Source of the DNA: VAZQ01 sp963758945
Lineage (GTDB): Bacteria; Pseudomonadota; Alphaproteobacteria; Rhizobiales; Xanthobacteraceae
Direction of reading: 5' to 3'
Length of the DNA stretch: 64,000 nucleotides
Assembly (NCBI GenBank): GCA_963758945.1
Contig: CAVWXY010000018.1
Coordinates: forward strand, 1-64,000
How positions within the stretch are numbered: position 1 is the first letter of the stretch; every line of letters begins with the position of its first letter. Below, one piece after another: positions 9,810 to 23,126 of this stretch. The notes beneath the pieces are model-generated. The model was not told the DNA's origin and did not search any database. It saw nothing but the letters and a program-made list of their open reading frames with translations. The translations under genes and the position numbers were made by a program.

Positions 9810-10286
9810 ATGGCTACCTACATTCCTCTGAGCTGGAGCGACGCGCTTTTTAGCGATAATGTTAATTCCGGGTCCGTCACGGTCCCAAACGGGGGTACGC
9901 TCTCTGATGTAAGTATTACTCAAACCGGCTCAATTGCATCCGTCGTATTGGCCGGTGGCGCTACCCTCGATGATATTCGTATCTCTTCGAGAGAAGGGGT
10001 GCGCATCGGAGGTAGCGGAAACATAACTATAAACGATGCATGGATTGAGGCAACAGGGCAATCCGGCGATCATGCTGATAGTATTCAGGCCTACGCGCCC
10101 GGAAGTTCCGGGACAGTGACCATCACGAATACAGCAATTGTTGCCCACGACAACAATGCAACCGCCGGAATGTTCATCGCAGATGGCTACACCGGAACAT
10201 TCACCTTTAATAATGTGATGTTCGAGGGCGGTCCGTATGGCCTGCGTATCGCTAACGACGGTCCAGGCGAGGACTACGTATCGAAG

Positions 10287-11114
10287 TTAGGCTGCCAAGC
10301 GGAGTGGCAGCGGGGTGAAGTAGGCTTGATCCGGTGTCGTGCCGTCAAGGCTCGAATGTGGGCGCCGGCCATTATAGAAGTCGAGGTAACGGCCGATCGA
10401 AGCACGGGCCTCGCTGACGCTGTCGTAGGCCTGCAGATACACCTCCTCATATTTGACGGTGCGCCACAGCCGTTCGACGAAGACGTTGTCGCGCCAAGCG
10501 CCCTTGCCGTCCATGCTGATCGCAATGCCGTTGTCGGCGAGCACGCCGGTGAAGGCCTCGCCCGTGAACTGCGAGCCCTGGTCCGTATTGAAGATCTCCG
10601 GCTTGCCGTGACGAGCCAAAGCATCCTCCAGCGTCTCGACGCAGAATGCCGCCTCCATCGTGATCGATACCCGCCACGACAGCACGCGACGGCTGAACCA
10701 ATCGAGCACGACGGCCAGATACACGAAGCCACGTGCCATCGGAATGTAGGTGATGTCCATCGCCCACACCTGGTTCGGTCGCGTAATCTCCATCCCGCGC
10801 AGCAGATACGGGTAGATCTTGTGGCCGGGCTCCGGCTTCGTGGTGCGCGGACGGCGGTAGAGCGCTTCTATCCCCATCCGCCGCATCAGCGTTTTGACAT
10901 GCCGACGGCCGATCTTGCACCCCTCGGCAACCAGCAGGCCTCGCAACATCCGCGAGCCGGCGAAGGGAAACTCCAGATGCAGCCGGTCGAGACGTCGCAT
11001 AACTTCCAGATCGGTCGCCGACACCGGCCGCGGCAGGTAGTAGACACTGCCACGGCTGATGCGCAGGACCTTCGCCTGCTTTGTGATCGGCAGATCGTGC
11101 GCACGGTCAATCAT
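10287..11114 (-). CDS. IS3-family transposase OrfB (copy 1)
   Basis: This is an integrase-core protein of 275 residues when counted from its own ATG at 11114, or the C-terminal part of a -1 frameshift fusion beginning at 11422. Catalytic residues lie in WAMDITYIPM (Asp), FNTDQGSQFT (Asp) and NVFVERLWRTVKYEEVYL (Glu). The N-terminal HTH_21-type segment SRGSVYYLPRP and the C-terminal YNGRRPHSSLDG motif are present. It is complete and probably active. Confidence 0.88.
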   Translation of the reverse strand: MIDRAHDLPITKQAKVLRISRGSVYYLPRPVSATDLEVMRRLDRLHLEFPFAGSRMLRGLLVAEGCKIGRRHVKTLMRRMGIEALYRRPRTTKPEPGHKIYPYLLRGMEITRPNQVWAMDITYIPMARGFVYLAVVLDWFSRRVLSWRVSITMEAAFCVETLEDALARHGKPEIFNTDQGSQFTGEAFTGVLADNGIAISMDGKGAWRDNVFVERLWRTVKYEEVYLQAYDSVSEARASIGRYLDFYNGRRPHSSLDGTTPDQAYFTPLPLRLAA

Positions 11115-11422
11115 CGCTTTGCGCTCAGCAATCCCGCCTTGGTGAGCGCTCCCCCTAAAAAATCGTTTTCCAGCGTCAGCTCGCCGATCTTCGCGTGCAA
11201 GGACTTCACGTCCACGGTCGGTTGCGCCGCTCCCTTGCCGCCACCGGGACCAAAAACATCGGCAGCTCCGCCTTCGAGCTGGGCTTTCCACGATGTGATC
11301 TGATTGGGATGGATGTCGAACTGCTCCGCAAGCTGAGCCAGTGTTCGATCGCCCTTGATGGCGGCCAGCGCCACCTTCGCCTTGAAGGCCGGTGTGTGGT
11401 TCCGGCGCGGTCGTCTGGTCAT
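11111..11422 (-). CDS. IS3-family transposase OrfA (copy 1)
   Basis: This 103-residue protein starts MTRRPRRNHTPAFKAKVALAA and has a helix-turn-helix with TLAQLAEQFDIHPNQITSWK, followed by a short coiled region. ATG 11422 is preceded on the minus strand by CAGGAGAGACA. Near its end the zero frame passes T-TTT-TTA (11156-11162 on the complement), a canonical -1 slippery heptamer that leads into OrfB and would give the OrfAB fusion transposase. The sequence matches copy 2. Confidence 0.85.
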   Translation of the reverse strand: MTRRPRRNHTPAFKAKVALAAIKGDRTLAQLAEQFDIHPNQITSWKAQLEGGAADVFGPGGGKGAAQPTVDVKSLHAKIGELTLENDFLGGALTKAGLLSAKR

Positions 11423-13672
11423 TGTCTCTCCTGATTCGCGGGCCACAGCGTGCCCGCTGTCAGGCAGAAACTCCATCTCTCACAAATGTGTATTTCGTGG
11501 GACCATTCAACTGGGGCCCACTTCTCTTTCAGGAAGTCAATGCGCCAATACACATCACTCACTGGGAAAATGTGCGCTACGCAACGATCGAGAATGGCGT
11601 GCTCGTTCCGGGCGCCCTTATCCCGCCCCCTTTGCCGATGGAAGGAGGTGGGGTTGGCTCGCTCTCGATCAACGACGTCACCATCAGCGAGGGCAACAGC
11701 GGCACCAAGGTGGCGACCTTCACGGCCACACGCACTGGCGGTACTGCGGCATTCGCTGTGAACTTCGCCACCTCCAACGGGAGCGCCACGGTTGCCGACA
11801 ACGACTACGCCGCGGCCTCCGGCACGTTGAATTTCGGCGCCAACGAGAACACCAAGACGTTCTCGGTCACCATCAACGGCGACACCAAGGTGGAGGGGAA
11901 CGAGACCTTCAACGTCGGTCTGTCAAATGCGACCAATGGCGCCACCATCAGCGATGGTCAAGGTGTCGGCACGATCACCAACGACGATGGCGCAGTGATT
12001 GCAGGCTCGGTCTCGATCAACGACGTCACGATCAGCGAGGGCAACAGCGGCACGAAGGTGGCGACCTTCACGGCCACACGCACTGGCGGCACGGCGGCAT
12101 TCGGTGTGAACTACGCCACCTCCAACGGGACCGCCACGGTCGCCGACAACGACTATGCCGCGGCCTCCGGCACGTTGAATTTCGGCGCCAACGAGAACAC
12201 CAAGGCGATCTCGGTCACCATCAACGGCGACACCAAGGTGGAGGCGAACGAGACCTTCAACGTCCGTCTGTCAAATGCGACCAATGGTGCCACCATCACC
12301 GATGGTCAAGGTGTCGGCACGATCACCAACAATGATGCAGACACGGTTGCGCCAGCGAAGCCGGCGATTTCTGCGTTTTCCAATGATACTGGCATCAAAG
12401 GCGACGGCATTACGAATGACCACACCTTGTCCCTGACTGGGGCGGCCGAGGCCAACAGCACGGTGCGTGTGTACGACGGGACGAAGCTGCTCGGCACGGC
12501 GAACGCAAACAGCAGCGGGGATTGGGGCTATACCACCGGTACTCTGTTGGACGCTACTCACAGTTTCACTGCGACCGCCACTGATGCGGCCGGGAATGTC
12601 AGCGCGGCGTCCGCAGCGTTGGCTGCAACCGTGATCGCGAACGGGACCGGGAAATGGGATGTGGTCGCCACCGGCGATCTCAACGGTGATGGCACTGCCG
12701 ACTTGCTGTGGAAAGATGCATCCACTGGCGCCACGAGCGAATGGTTGATGGCGAATGGCCACGTGGCCAGCAACCTTAGTACGCCGTCAGCCACCGGATG
12801 GGACGTTGTCGCCACCGGCGATTTCAACCACGACGGTGTGACCGATATTTTTTGGAAACACGCGGCCAGCGGCGCCACCAGCGAATGGCTGATGTCACGC
12901 AACGGTGGGATCGGCAGCACCCCAGCCCTGCCGTCAGCTGCGGGATGGAACCTGGCGGCTAGCGGGGATTTCAACGGCGACGGCACCACGGACGTGCTTT
13001 GGCAGAACGCGACGACCGGTGCGACGAGCGATTGGCTGATGGCGAACGGCCAGATGGCCAGCAATCCGGCGACGCCATCAGCCGCGGGATGGAATCTGGT
13101 CGCCAGCGGTGATTTCAACCATGACGGCGTCACCGACCTGATGTGGCAGCATGCGACAACCGGCGCCACGAGCGAATGGCTGATGGGGAATGGCCACATG
13201 GCCGGCAACCCGTGGACGCCGTCGGCCGCGGGATGGAACCTGGTCGCCAACGGCGATTTCGACGGCGACGGCACCATGGATCTCCTCTGGAAGAATGCAG
13301 CCACCGGCGCCACCAGCGAATGGCTGATGGCGAATGGCTCCATGGCCGGCAACCCGTGGACGCCGTCGGCCACCGGGTGGGACGTGATCGGCACGGGCGA
13401 CTACAACCACGACGGCATCACCGACATTCTCTGGCAGAATGCATCAACCGGTGCCACCAGCGAATGGCTGATGTCCGCCAACGGGGGGATGGGCGGCAAC
13501 GTGCTCGCAGCGGCAGTTTCGGGAGCGACTCTGATGGCCTCAGGCAATTTCCACGGGAACGCAGCAACCGACCTGTTGTGGATCTAACAGCACAACTCAG
13601 AAGCTATAGTTGTCCCGTATCCGTACAGTAAAGCCGCGCCTGCGTCGTAGACACCGGGGAGAGGGACAGGGC

Positions 13673-14566
13673 TCGACCAACAGGATGGCGTGGGCGGCGG
13701 GCGCAACGGCCGCTGCGATTTCCGCCAGGTGCAAGTTCATCGCCTCGGTGTTGCAGGCAGGCAAGATCAGGGCTGCGCCCTTGCCCTCCTTCGGGCAGAC
13801 CGCACCGAAGATGTAGGTGGAGGCAGGACGCTGGTCGCGGGGCTCGCTGGGGCGGGTGCCGCGCTTGGCCCAGCGGCGGGTGATCTTGTTCTTCTGGCCG
13901 ATGCGGGCCTCGTCGGCGAACCAGATTTCTATCGTGTCGCAGGGACGTGCCTTCTGGCGGGCGACGGCTTCCAAATGCGCCGGGAAGCTTTTTGAAAATC
14001 CTCGATCGCGCCCTCGGCTTGAGCATGGTGGCGCGGTCGGGCCGAGAGTTTGCGGTAGCCCATGGCGCGCAGCTCCCGGCTGAGCGTCTGTTTGGCGACC
14101 GTGATGCGGAATTCCTCGAAGATCCATTGTACCAGATCGATCAGCCGCCAGCGCACCACGCCGTGCACCGCCGGGATCGGGCCGCTCTCGATCATACGGG
14201 CGATGGCTTGGCGTTGCACGGCATTGAGCTTGGGTGGGTGACCCGGCGACTTGCCATCCAGGAGACCGTCAGGGCCGCACGCGTTGAAGCGCAACACCCA
14301 GTCACGGACGATCTGCAATCTGACACCGATCTTCGCTGCCTCGCTCCGCCTCGCGCCGTCATAAGATCGCCGCAAGAGCCAGAAGTCGGCGGGCCTGAGG
14401 GCCGTCTTTCGTCCCCCTTGCCAAACCACACGCAGCTCCGACGCTTCGAAATCACGGCGTAATGGGATTGGACCCGACATGACGAACCTCCTTCGTTCGC
14501 CATGTTGAATCTGACTCGCCTCAATTCGGGAAGCGCCAAAAAGTCATGATTTCAGAGATACGGTAT
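13673..14566 (-). pseudogene. IS630-family element, truncated copy B
   Basis: On the minus strand this copy starts at the element end (14566, beside TA at 14567-14568), has its ribosome-binding site, and ATG at 14480 (MSGPIPLRRDFEASELR). A GT insertion after LR together with the T insertion shared with copy A leaves one long frame with about 22 scrambled residues. A further frameshift falls near 13985-14060. Homology to copy A stops abruptly at about 13673, inside the segment that should carry the second catalytic Asp, so the Asp and Glu are missing. It cannot make a working transposase. Confidence 0.75.
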
Positions 14567-15198
14567 TACGCCTCGCCGCGCTGGCGCAGGTATTCATTGC
14601 GCTCGCCGACTGCCTGATCGCGCTGGCGGAGCAACTCGTTGCTCACGCTCGCGGAGATAAGCGTCCCGCTCCATATCTGGCAGAGCCATGTTTGGCCTAT
14701 TAGCCCGTCGGCGGGGACCGGTCCAGGCCATGCTGGGCGAGTTCTGATCGGCGCGACCTGATTCGGGCAGCCACGAGCAAGAGCGAGAGCCATCGACGAG
14801 GGTTTGAGGCACGGCAAAGGGCCGCTCCCCGGTGCTTGCATTTCGGTTGCAACGACTGCCGGCGCTATTCCGCCGCAGTGCGCGCGGCGACGAGCGAGTC
14901 GTAGCTATCGCCGACCACGGCCCCGGCCTGAATGGCTACGACGACCCATCCCGGACTGATGCGACTGGGTCCCTATAATTCCGCCGTAAACTGCTATTTC
15001 CAAGCGATTTTTTACTTCATATGCATTTTGTAGTTGACTACGTTACGCGAGTCACGTATGACTCTGCACGATGAAAAATTGTGCTTGGAGCCTGGAGCTC
15101 CGTTTCTATGGCGCCGACGCGAACCGTTGCTTCTGCCCGATTTGACGGCTTGGCTCTGCCGGTACAAGAGGGCGGACAAGCTCAAACGGACCGAGTCC
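14567..15198. other. Gap between IS630 fragment and metH
   Basis: No intact gene is visible. On the minus strand 14566-14640 encodes a coiled segment with QRDQAVGERNEYLRQRG of unknown origin. At 14863-14905 the minus strand reads SYDSLVAARTAAE and stop, almost the same as the last residues of MetH (NYDPLIAARTAAE), so a scrap of a metH-like 3' end lies outside the real gene. A dispersed repeat occupies 15017-15075. No convincing terminator for metH was found. Confidence 0.5.
15017..15075 (-). repeat. Dispersed repeat with AACGTAGTCAACTAC core (copy 1)
   Basis: Read on the minus strand, this sequence contains GCGTAACGTAGTCAACTACAA and matches 51876-51920 on the plus strand over about 55 bp with scattered differences. 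The centre, GTAGT-TG-ACTAC, is a small inverted repeat. Both copies lie in intergenic DNA. Function is unknown. Confidence 0.6.
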
Positions 15199-18941
<3,743 letters not shown>

Positions 18942-18942
<1 letters not shown>

Positions 18943-19928
18943 CACCCGAGCCCCCTCGCCCCGACCCTCTCCCCCGCGGGGAGAGGGAGCGCATCGTGCT
19001 CGTGGCCGGTTTCGGGCTTCGGTCGCAGTCCCAACAAATGGCAAATGGCGTAGACCAGGTCGGCGCGGTTCATGGTGTAGAAGTGGAAGTCGGTGACGCC
19101 GCGATCGACGAGATCGAGCACCTGCTCGGCGGCGACCGCCGCGGCGATGAGCTTGCGGGTGGCGGCATCGTCGTCGAGACCGTCGAAGCGATGCGCGAGC
19201 CATGCCGGCACCGAGGTGCCGCAGCGCGCGGCGAAGCTCCTCGCCTGCTTGAAATTCTGCACCGGCAGGATGCCGGGCACGACCGGCACCGTGATGCCGC
19301 GCGCGCGCACGCGGTCGAGGTAGCGAAAATACAGGTCGTTCTCGAAGAAGAACTGGGTGATGGCGCGCGTTGCGCCGGCGTCGACCTTGGCGGCCAGCAT
19401 GTCGAGATCGGCCTCGACCGTCGGGCTGTCCGGATGCTTTTCCGGATAGGCCGAGACCGACACCTCGAGGTCGGCGTGACGTCTGATGCCGGCGACGAGG
19501 TCGGCGGCGTTGCGATAGCCGCCGGGATGCGGCGCGTAGCGCTCGTCGATGCCGCCGACCGGATCGCCGCGCAGCGCCACGATGTGGCGCACGCCGGCCG
19601 CGCAGTAGTTGCGGATCACGGCGTCGATCTCCTCGCGCGTGGCGGCGACGCAGGTCAGGTGCGCGGCGGGCGTGAGCGCGGTCTCAGCGAGGATGCGCTT
19701 GACGGTCGCATGCGTGCGCTCGCGCGTCGAGCCGCCGGCGCCGTAGGTGACGGAGACGAAGTTCGGCTCGAGCGGCGCCAGCCGCGTGATCGAGTCCCAG
19801 AGCGTCTTCTCCATCTCTTCGCTCTTCGGCGGAAAGAACTCGAACGAGACGCGGATGCGGCGCCCATCGCGCCCGGGCTGGCCGGCGTGGTGCACGAAGC
19901 GGCTGGCGCGCGGTTCGGCGCTCATCAT
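18942..19928 (-). CDS. metF: 5,10-methylenetetrahydrofolate reductase
   Basis: MetF reduces methylenetetrahydrofolate to 5-methyltetrahydrofolate with FAD, making the methyl donor for MetH next door. The 328-residue TIM-barrel protein has the family motifs RVSFEFFPPKS near the start, TYGAGGS, ALRGDP, and ITQFFFEN in the substrate/FAD site. ATG 19928 overlaps the sahR stop (ATGA); a second ATG at 19925 is equally possible. The stop overlaps the metH ATG by one base. The last 20 or so residues (LPLPAGERVGARGLG) look like the translation of a dispersed G/C-rich intergenic repeat rather than enzyme. Confidence 0.95.
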
Positions 19929-20938
19929 GCCACCTCGCGCGCGACCGGAGCCGCCGGAGCGGCCACCGCCGCACGGGTGTCCCGCCCGAGCCAGAGCGAG
20001 ACCGCGATCTTGCCTTCGGAGGCGGGCTCGGGCGGCAGGTTCTTCTGCAGCACGACCTCGAGGCGGGCGGCCTTCATCCATTGCGCCACGGTGTCCTCGG
20101 CAAAGCCGAGCCGGCGGTGAGCATGCTCGTCGCGCAGGAATTCGAGATCGTGGGGAGCGAAATCGACGACCAGCAGGCGGCCGGCGGGGCGCAGCACCCG
20201 CCCCGCCCCTTCGATCGCACGCGCGCCGTCGTCGAGGAAGTGCAGCACCTGGTGGATCACGACGACGTCGAAGGAATCCTTCGGCAGCGCGAGGTCGTAG
20301 ATGTCGCCCTGGCGCACGCTGCAATGCTTGAGGCCAGCACGGTCGAGCCGCGTGCGCGCGAGCGCCAGCATATCGAGCGAGAGATCGAGGCCGAGCCCGC
20401 GCGCGATGCGCGGGCCGAACAGCTCGAGCATGCGCCCGGTGCCGGTGCCGAGATCGAGCAGCGCGTGGATCGGCACGTCGGCGAGCGCGCCGGCGATCGC
20501 GGCTTCGACCGCCTCGTCGGCGACATGGAGCTTGCGAATGCGGTCCCATTGCGCGGCGTGGCGGCGAAAATAGGCCTGCGCCGCGGCGTTGCGTTGCGTG
20601 CGCACGGCGGTGAGCCGTTCCCGATCGCGGGTAAGCGTCGCGTCGGCGGGATCAAGCCTGCCGATGAGCTCGCGCGCGAGCTCGGCGGCGCCCCCGCGCT
20701 CGCCCAGGCGGAAGAACGCCCACGAGCCCTCGCGGAAGCGCTCGACCAGCCCGGCCTCGGCCAGAAGCCGCAGGTGGCGCGAGATCCGGGGCTGTGATTG
20801 GCGCAGGATCGCGGTCAGCTCCGAGACCGTGAGCTCGGCCTCGGCGAGGAGCGCGAGAATGCGCAGCCTCGTGGCCTCGCCGGCGGCCTTGAGCGCGCCG
20901 TTGAGCGCCTCGAAATCCATGTGGGCAGCGATGGGCAT
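19925..20938 (-). CDS. sahR: SahR: ArsR-family regulator fused to a SAM-methyltransferase-like domain
   Basis: The N-terminal 100 residues form an ArsR-type winged helix (EATRLRILALLAEAELTVSELTAIL then QPRISRHLRLLAEAGLV). The rest is a class I methyltransferase fold with LLDLGTGTGRMLELF (SAM-binding motif I) and VLHFLDDGARAIEGAGRVLRPAG. This fusion is known as SahR in Proteobacteria, a regulator of the methionine/SAH cycle that responds to S-adenosylhomocysteine. Here it heads the metF-metH operon, and a perfect palindrome lies just upstream, so autoregulation is likely. ATG 20938 or the in-frame ATG 20920 could be the start; neither has a strong ribosome-binding site. A longer frame to 21028 would run over the palindrome and is not favoured. 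Confidence 0.85.
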   Translation of the reverse strand: MPIAAHMDFEALNGALKAAGEATRLRILALLAEAELTVSELTAILRQSQPRISRHLRLLAEAGLVERFREGSWAFFRLGERGGAAELARELIGRLDPADATLTRDRERLTAVRTQRNAAAQAYFRRHAAQWDRIRKLHVADEAVEAAIAGALADVPIHALLDLGTGTGRMLELFGPRIARGLGLDLSLDMLALARTRLDRAGLKHCSVRQGDIYDLALPKDSFDVVVIHQVLHFLDDGARAIEGAGRVLRPAGRLLVVDFAPHDLEFLRDEHAHRRLGFAEDTVAQWMKAARLEVVLQKNLPPEPASEGKIAVSLWLGRDTRAAVAAPAAPVAREVA

Positions 20939-20991
20939 GGGCGTGGGCAGCGATCCCCATTTCGATCCGGCCAGCCTCCGCCGGCGAGCAT

Positions 20992-21007
20992 ATAAAGATA
21001 TCTTTAT
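20992..21007. promoter_or_regulatory. Palindromic SahR operator upstream of sahR-metF-metH
   Basis: ATAAAGATATCTTTAT is a perfect 16-bp palindrome lying 54 bp upstream of the sahR start, in an AT-rich island within very GC-rich DNA. As I recall, SahR sites in other Proteobacteria share the AAAGATATCTTT core. Assignment to SahR is inferred from position and resemblance. Confidence 0.75.
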
Positions 21008-21174
21008 GCCTTTAAGCGAGGATTGCAAGCCTCGCGTGCGCGGCGCGCAAGGCGGCGTGATTGCCCCGCCCGGCCCGGCACTCCATCATCCCCGACCCCG
21101 GGGCCCGCGTAGCAGCCCCCCGGAGGGGCCGGGGCGCGGCCCCGACCCAGACCCGAGCACATGCGGGAGCGACC

Positions 21175-21693
21175 ATGAGCGACACTGAAGACGATGGCGA
21201 GTTCGGCATCCGGGAGGGAGAAACTGCCGTTGCGCTCCCCGAGCGCTTCGACGCCTCGCTCTATTACATCGGGCGCATCCGCACCCCCTGGCGTCGGCGC
21301 GAGGAATGCCCGAAGAATGCCCGCGAATCCGAGGCGGTCTGCACCCTCGTGGTCGATCCCCGCTGGGCGCCCGCGCTCGCCGGGGTGGAAAGCTGCTCGC
21401 ATCTGGTCGTGCTCTATTGGATGAACCGCTCGCGGCGCGACCTCGTGCTGCAGGTGCCCAGGCACTATTCCGAGGTGCGCGGCACCTTTGCCCTGCGCTC
21501 GCCCGCGCGCCCCAACCCGATCGCCATGAGCGTGGTCCGGCTCCTCAAGGTCGAAGGTAACCGGCTCTCGGTGGTCGGCCTCGATTGCCTCGACGACACC
21601 CCGCTGATCGACATCAAGCCCTATTTTACCTCCACCGACGCGGTTCCCGAGGCGGTCGTCGGCTGGCATGCTTCCGGCCAGAAATCGAAATGA
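21175..21693 (+). CDS. trmO: tRNA (t6A37) N6-methyltransferase TrmO/TsaA family
   Basis: The 172-residue protein matches the YaeB/TsaA beta-barrel family, which methylates N6-threonylcarbamoyladenosine at position 37 of certain tRNAs using SAM. Seen are IGRIRTPW near the start, the central SHLVVLYWMNRS, the signature FALRSPARPNPIAMSVVRLL that forms the active site, and the GLDCLDDTPLIDIKPYF segment before the C-terminus. ATG 21175 follows GGGAGCGACC. It is transcribed away from sahR and ends with no clear partner. Family membership is clear; the exact modification is inferred, as many family members have not been tested. Confidence 0.85.
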   Translation: MSDTEDDGEFGIREGETAVALPERFDASLYYIGRIRTPWRRREECPKNARESEAVCTLVVDPRWAPALAGVESCSHLVVLYWMNRSRRDLVLQVPRHYSEVRGTFALRSPARPNPIAMSVVRLLKVEGNRLSVVGLDCLDDTPLIDIKPYFTSTDAVPEAVVGWHASGQKSK

Positions 21694-21813
21694 TCTCAGC
21701 GCTTTACCAACTCGGACCGTAGCCGCTAACCACGCTCCGGGATTAATTTTCGGCAAGGTTTTTGAACCAAGCCACCCCCCCAGTCGACCAATGGGTGATC
21801 ACAGGGGGACGTC

Positions 21814-22494
21814 ATGATCAAGCATTCCCGTTTGAAGGTCGCGGCTGCGATCGTCACGATTGCTGCCGCCACCGCCATCTCCACCTCCGCTTCGGCCGAT
21901 CCGTTCAACCCGTTCGAGGCGCTGTTCGGGCCCTTGCGCCCGCAGGTCTCGGCGCCGGCCTACGCCGCCCCCGCCCCGAGCAACGACGAGGCCGCGCTGA
22001 GCAGCGAGCTGCAGCGCCAGGTCGTGGACTACCGGACCAGCGAGGCGCCCGGCACGATCATCATCGATACGCCCAACACCTTTCTCTATCTCGTGATGCC
22101 GGGCGGCAAGGCCTTGCGCTACGGCATCGGCGTCGGCCGCGAAGGCTTCACCTGGTCGGGCACCAAGACCATCGAGCGCAAGGCCGAGTGGCCGGACTGG
22201 ACGCCGCCGCCGGAGATGATCCAGCGCCAGCCCTACCTGCCGCGCTTCGTGGCGGGCGGCGAGACCAACCCGCTCGGCGCGCGCGCGCTCTATCTCAGCG
22301 GCTCGGTCTACCGCATCCACGGCACCAACGCGCCCGACACCATCGGCGGCCAGGTCTCCTCGGGCTGCATCCGCATGCTCAACGAGGACGTGATCGACCT
22401 CTACAAGCGCGTCCATGTCGGCACCAAGGTCGTCGTGCTGCCCATGCACGGACGGCGCGCCGCGGCGAGCGCGAGCGCGAGCAGCGTCGACTGA
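21814..22494 (+). CDS. Periplasmic L,D-transpeptidase (YkuD family)
   Basis: This 226-residue protein has a Sec signal peptide (MIKHSRLKVAAAIVTIAAA, cleavage probably after SASA). Its C-terminal YkuD domain carries the catalytic signature HGTNAPDTIGGQVSSGCIRM, with the nucleophile Cys in SSGCIRM and the His in YRIHGT. Such enzymes form 3-3 cross-links in peptidoglycan or anchor proteins to it, a frequent paralogous family in Hyphomicrobiales. ATG 21814 follows GGGGGACGTC. No other cell-wall gene adjoins. The Ala/Ser-rich tail after VVLPMHG is non-conserved. Confidence 0.9.
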   Translation: MIKHSRLKVAAAIVTIAAATAISTSASADPFNPFEALFGPLRPQVSAPAYAAPAPSNDEAALSSELQRQVVDYRTSEAPGTIIIDTPNTFLYLVMPGGKALRYGIGVGREGFTWSGTKTIERKAEWPDWTPPPEMIQRQPYLPRFVAGGETNPLGARALYLSGSVYRIHGTNAPDTIGGQVSSGCIRMLNEDVIDLYKRVHVGTKVVVLPMHGRRAAASASASSVD

Positions 22495-22662
22495 GCCGCG
22501 CTCGGCTCGCCCGAAGCGACCGACCAAACCGAAGCGCTGGCTTTGCGACACCGCAAGGCCGGCGTTTGCTTCTTTTGCCGCGCCGCCCCGCGCCTCCCGC
22601 GCGCGAAAAGTCGAGCGCCGCGCCACTGCCGGGCGGTCGGAGTCGGAGCGAAGGCGAACCGC

Positions 22663-22923
22663 GTGCGACTTTTACAGGACACCCTGCTGTGGGCGTGCGT
22701 TGTCGCCGGAGCGGCGGACCTGGCTCGAGCGCAAGCGGGATCATCCGTCGCCCCCGCTCCGAGCCAGGTCGGACCGCCGGTCATTCCCGCGCTGCCGCGG
22801 CCGCCTCTGCAAATGCCGACCCTCGGCGGCTCCGAGGCGCGGCCTTCTCCCAAGTGTCGTGACCCCGCCGGAGTTGACTGCAAGAGCACGCGTCGGCGTT
22901 CAGGCCATCGACGGCTCCGTTGA
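22663..22923 (+). CDS. Possible small exported proline-rich protein
   Basis: From GTG 22663 the frame encodes 86 residues with a hydrophobic stretch ending ADLARAQA (signal-peptide-like), then a proline-rich middle and a basic tail. No family is recognised. The surrounding 22495-23126 is otherwise without genes, and the frame overlaps other open frames of similar length, as expected in GC-rich DNA. It may well not be a gene. Confidence 0.25.
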   Translation: MRLLQDTLLWACVVAGAADLARAQAGSSVAPAPSQVGPPVIPALPRPPLQMPTLGGSEARPSPKCRDPAGVDCKSTRRRSGHRRLR

Positions 22924-23126
22924 AGATTTTTTTGGTTTTACGCACCGACCAACCGCACCCTCGCAGCGCTGATCGGCGACACGGCCGGCAGCATCGAGAT
23001 CGTCGACCGGCGGACGTCGTCGCGGGCCCGGCAGCGTGGAAACTTCATCATGGAAAGGGCGTACGCGTTCGTCCAAGATCGCTGGCCCGGCAATTGAGGC
23101 CGTCCTGTCTGGCAATGGAGGCCGTC

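Larger units (their letters stand above)
10283..11474 (-). mobile_element. IS3-family element, copy 1, inside the beta-helix gene
   Basis: This copy appears identical to 26744-27935 and lies in the opposite orientation. ATC flanks it on both sides (10280-10282 and 11475-11477), and deleting the element plus one ATC restores the host reading frame. The internal ends (GGAGTTTCTGCC against GAAGTTAGGCTGCC) are weakly inverted. Copy 2 has an extra 8-20 bp at each end that forms a better inverted repeat, so either this copy has lost its outermost bases or the true ends are the shorter ones. Both transposase frames are intact. Confidence 0.8.
9810..13587 (+). pseudogene. Beta-helix, Calx-beta and FG-GAP repeat surface protein, split by IS3-type element
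   Basis: The pieces 9810-10282 and 11478-13587 join in frame (aspartate-tyrosine-valine then SLTNVYF) to an 860-residue protein. From N to C it has a repetitive Thr/Asn/Gly-rich beta-helix-like region (about residues 1-210), two near-identical Calx-beta domains (about 11655-11995 and 12000-12330, each with INDVTISEGNSGTKVATFT and a closing GVGTITN), an Ig-like domain (12340-12640), and six full plus one partial FG-GAP/VCBS repeats with GDFNGDGTTD-type calcium loops (12650-13587). No Sec signal is visible. Such architecture suggests an adhesin exported by a type I system, though no transporter is nearby. ATG 9810 follows AGGAAAGG. Confidence 0.75.

Noticed and set aside
11355..12335. Alternative frame rich in Arg/His across the Calx-beta domains
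   Set aside because: Frame-shifted reading of the repeat-coding sequence. The other frame gives recognisable domains.
12650..13587. Tandem DNA repeats of about 160 bp
   Set aside because: They encode FG-GAP units of the surface protein and are not a separate repeat element.
22543..22923. 126-codon frame with a Cys-rich start in the gap after the L,D-transpeptidase
   Set aside because: The first 40 codons look random. Only a shorter GTG-start version with a signal-like stretch was kept, at low confidence.
22920..23126. N-terminal extension of the DUF4344 peptidase
   Set aside because: The extension has no signal or family sequence. ATG 23127 has a good ribosome-binding site and opens a signal peptide.
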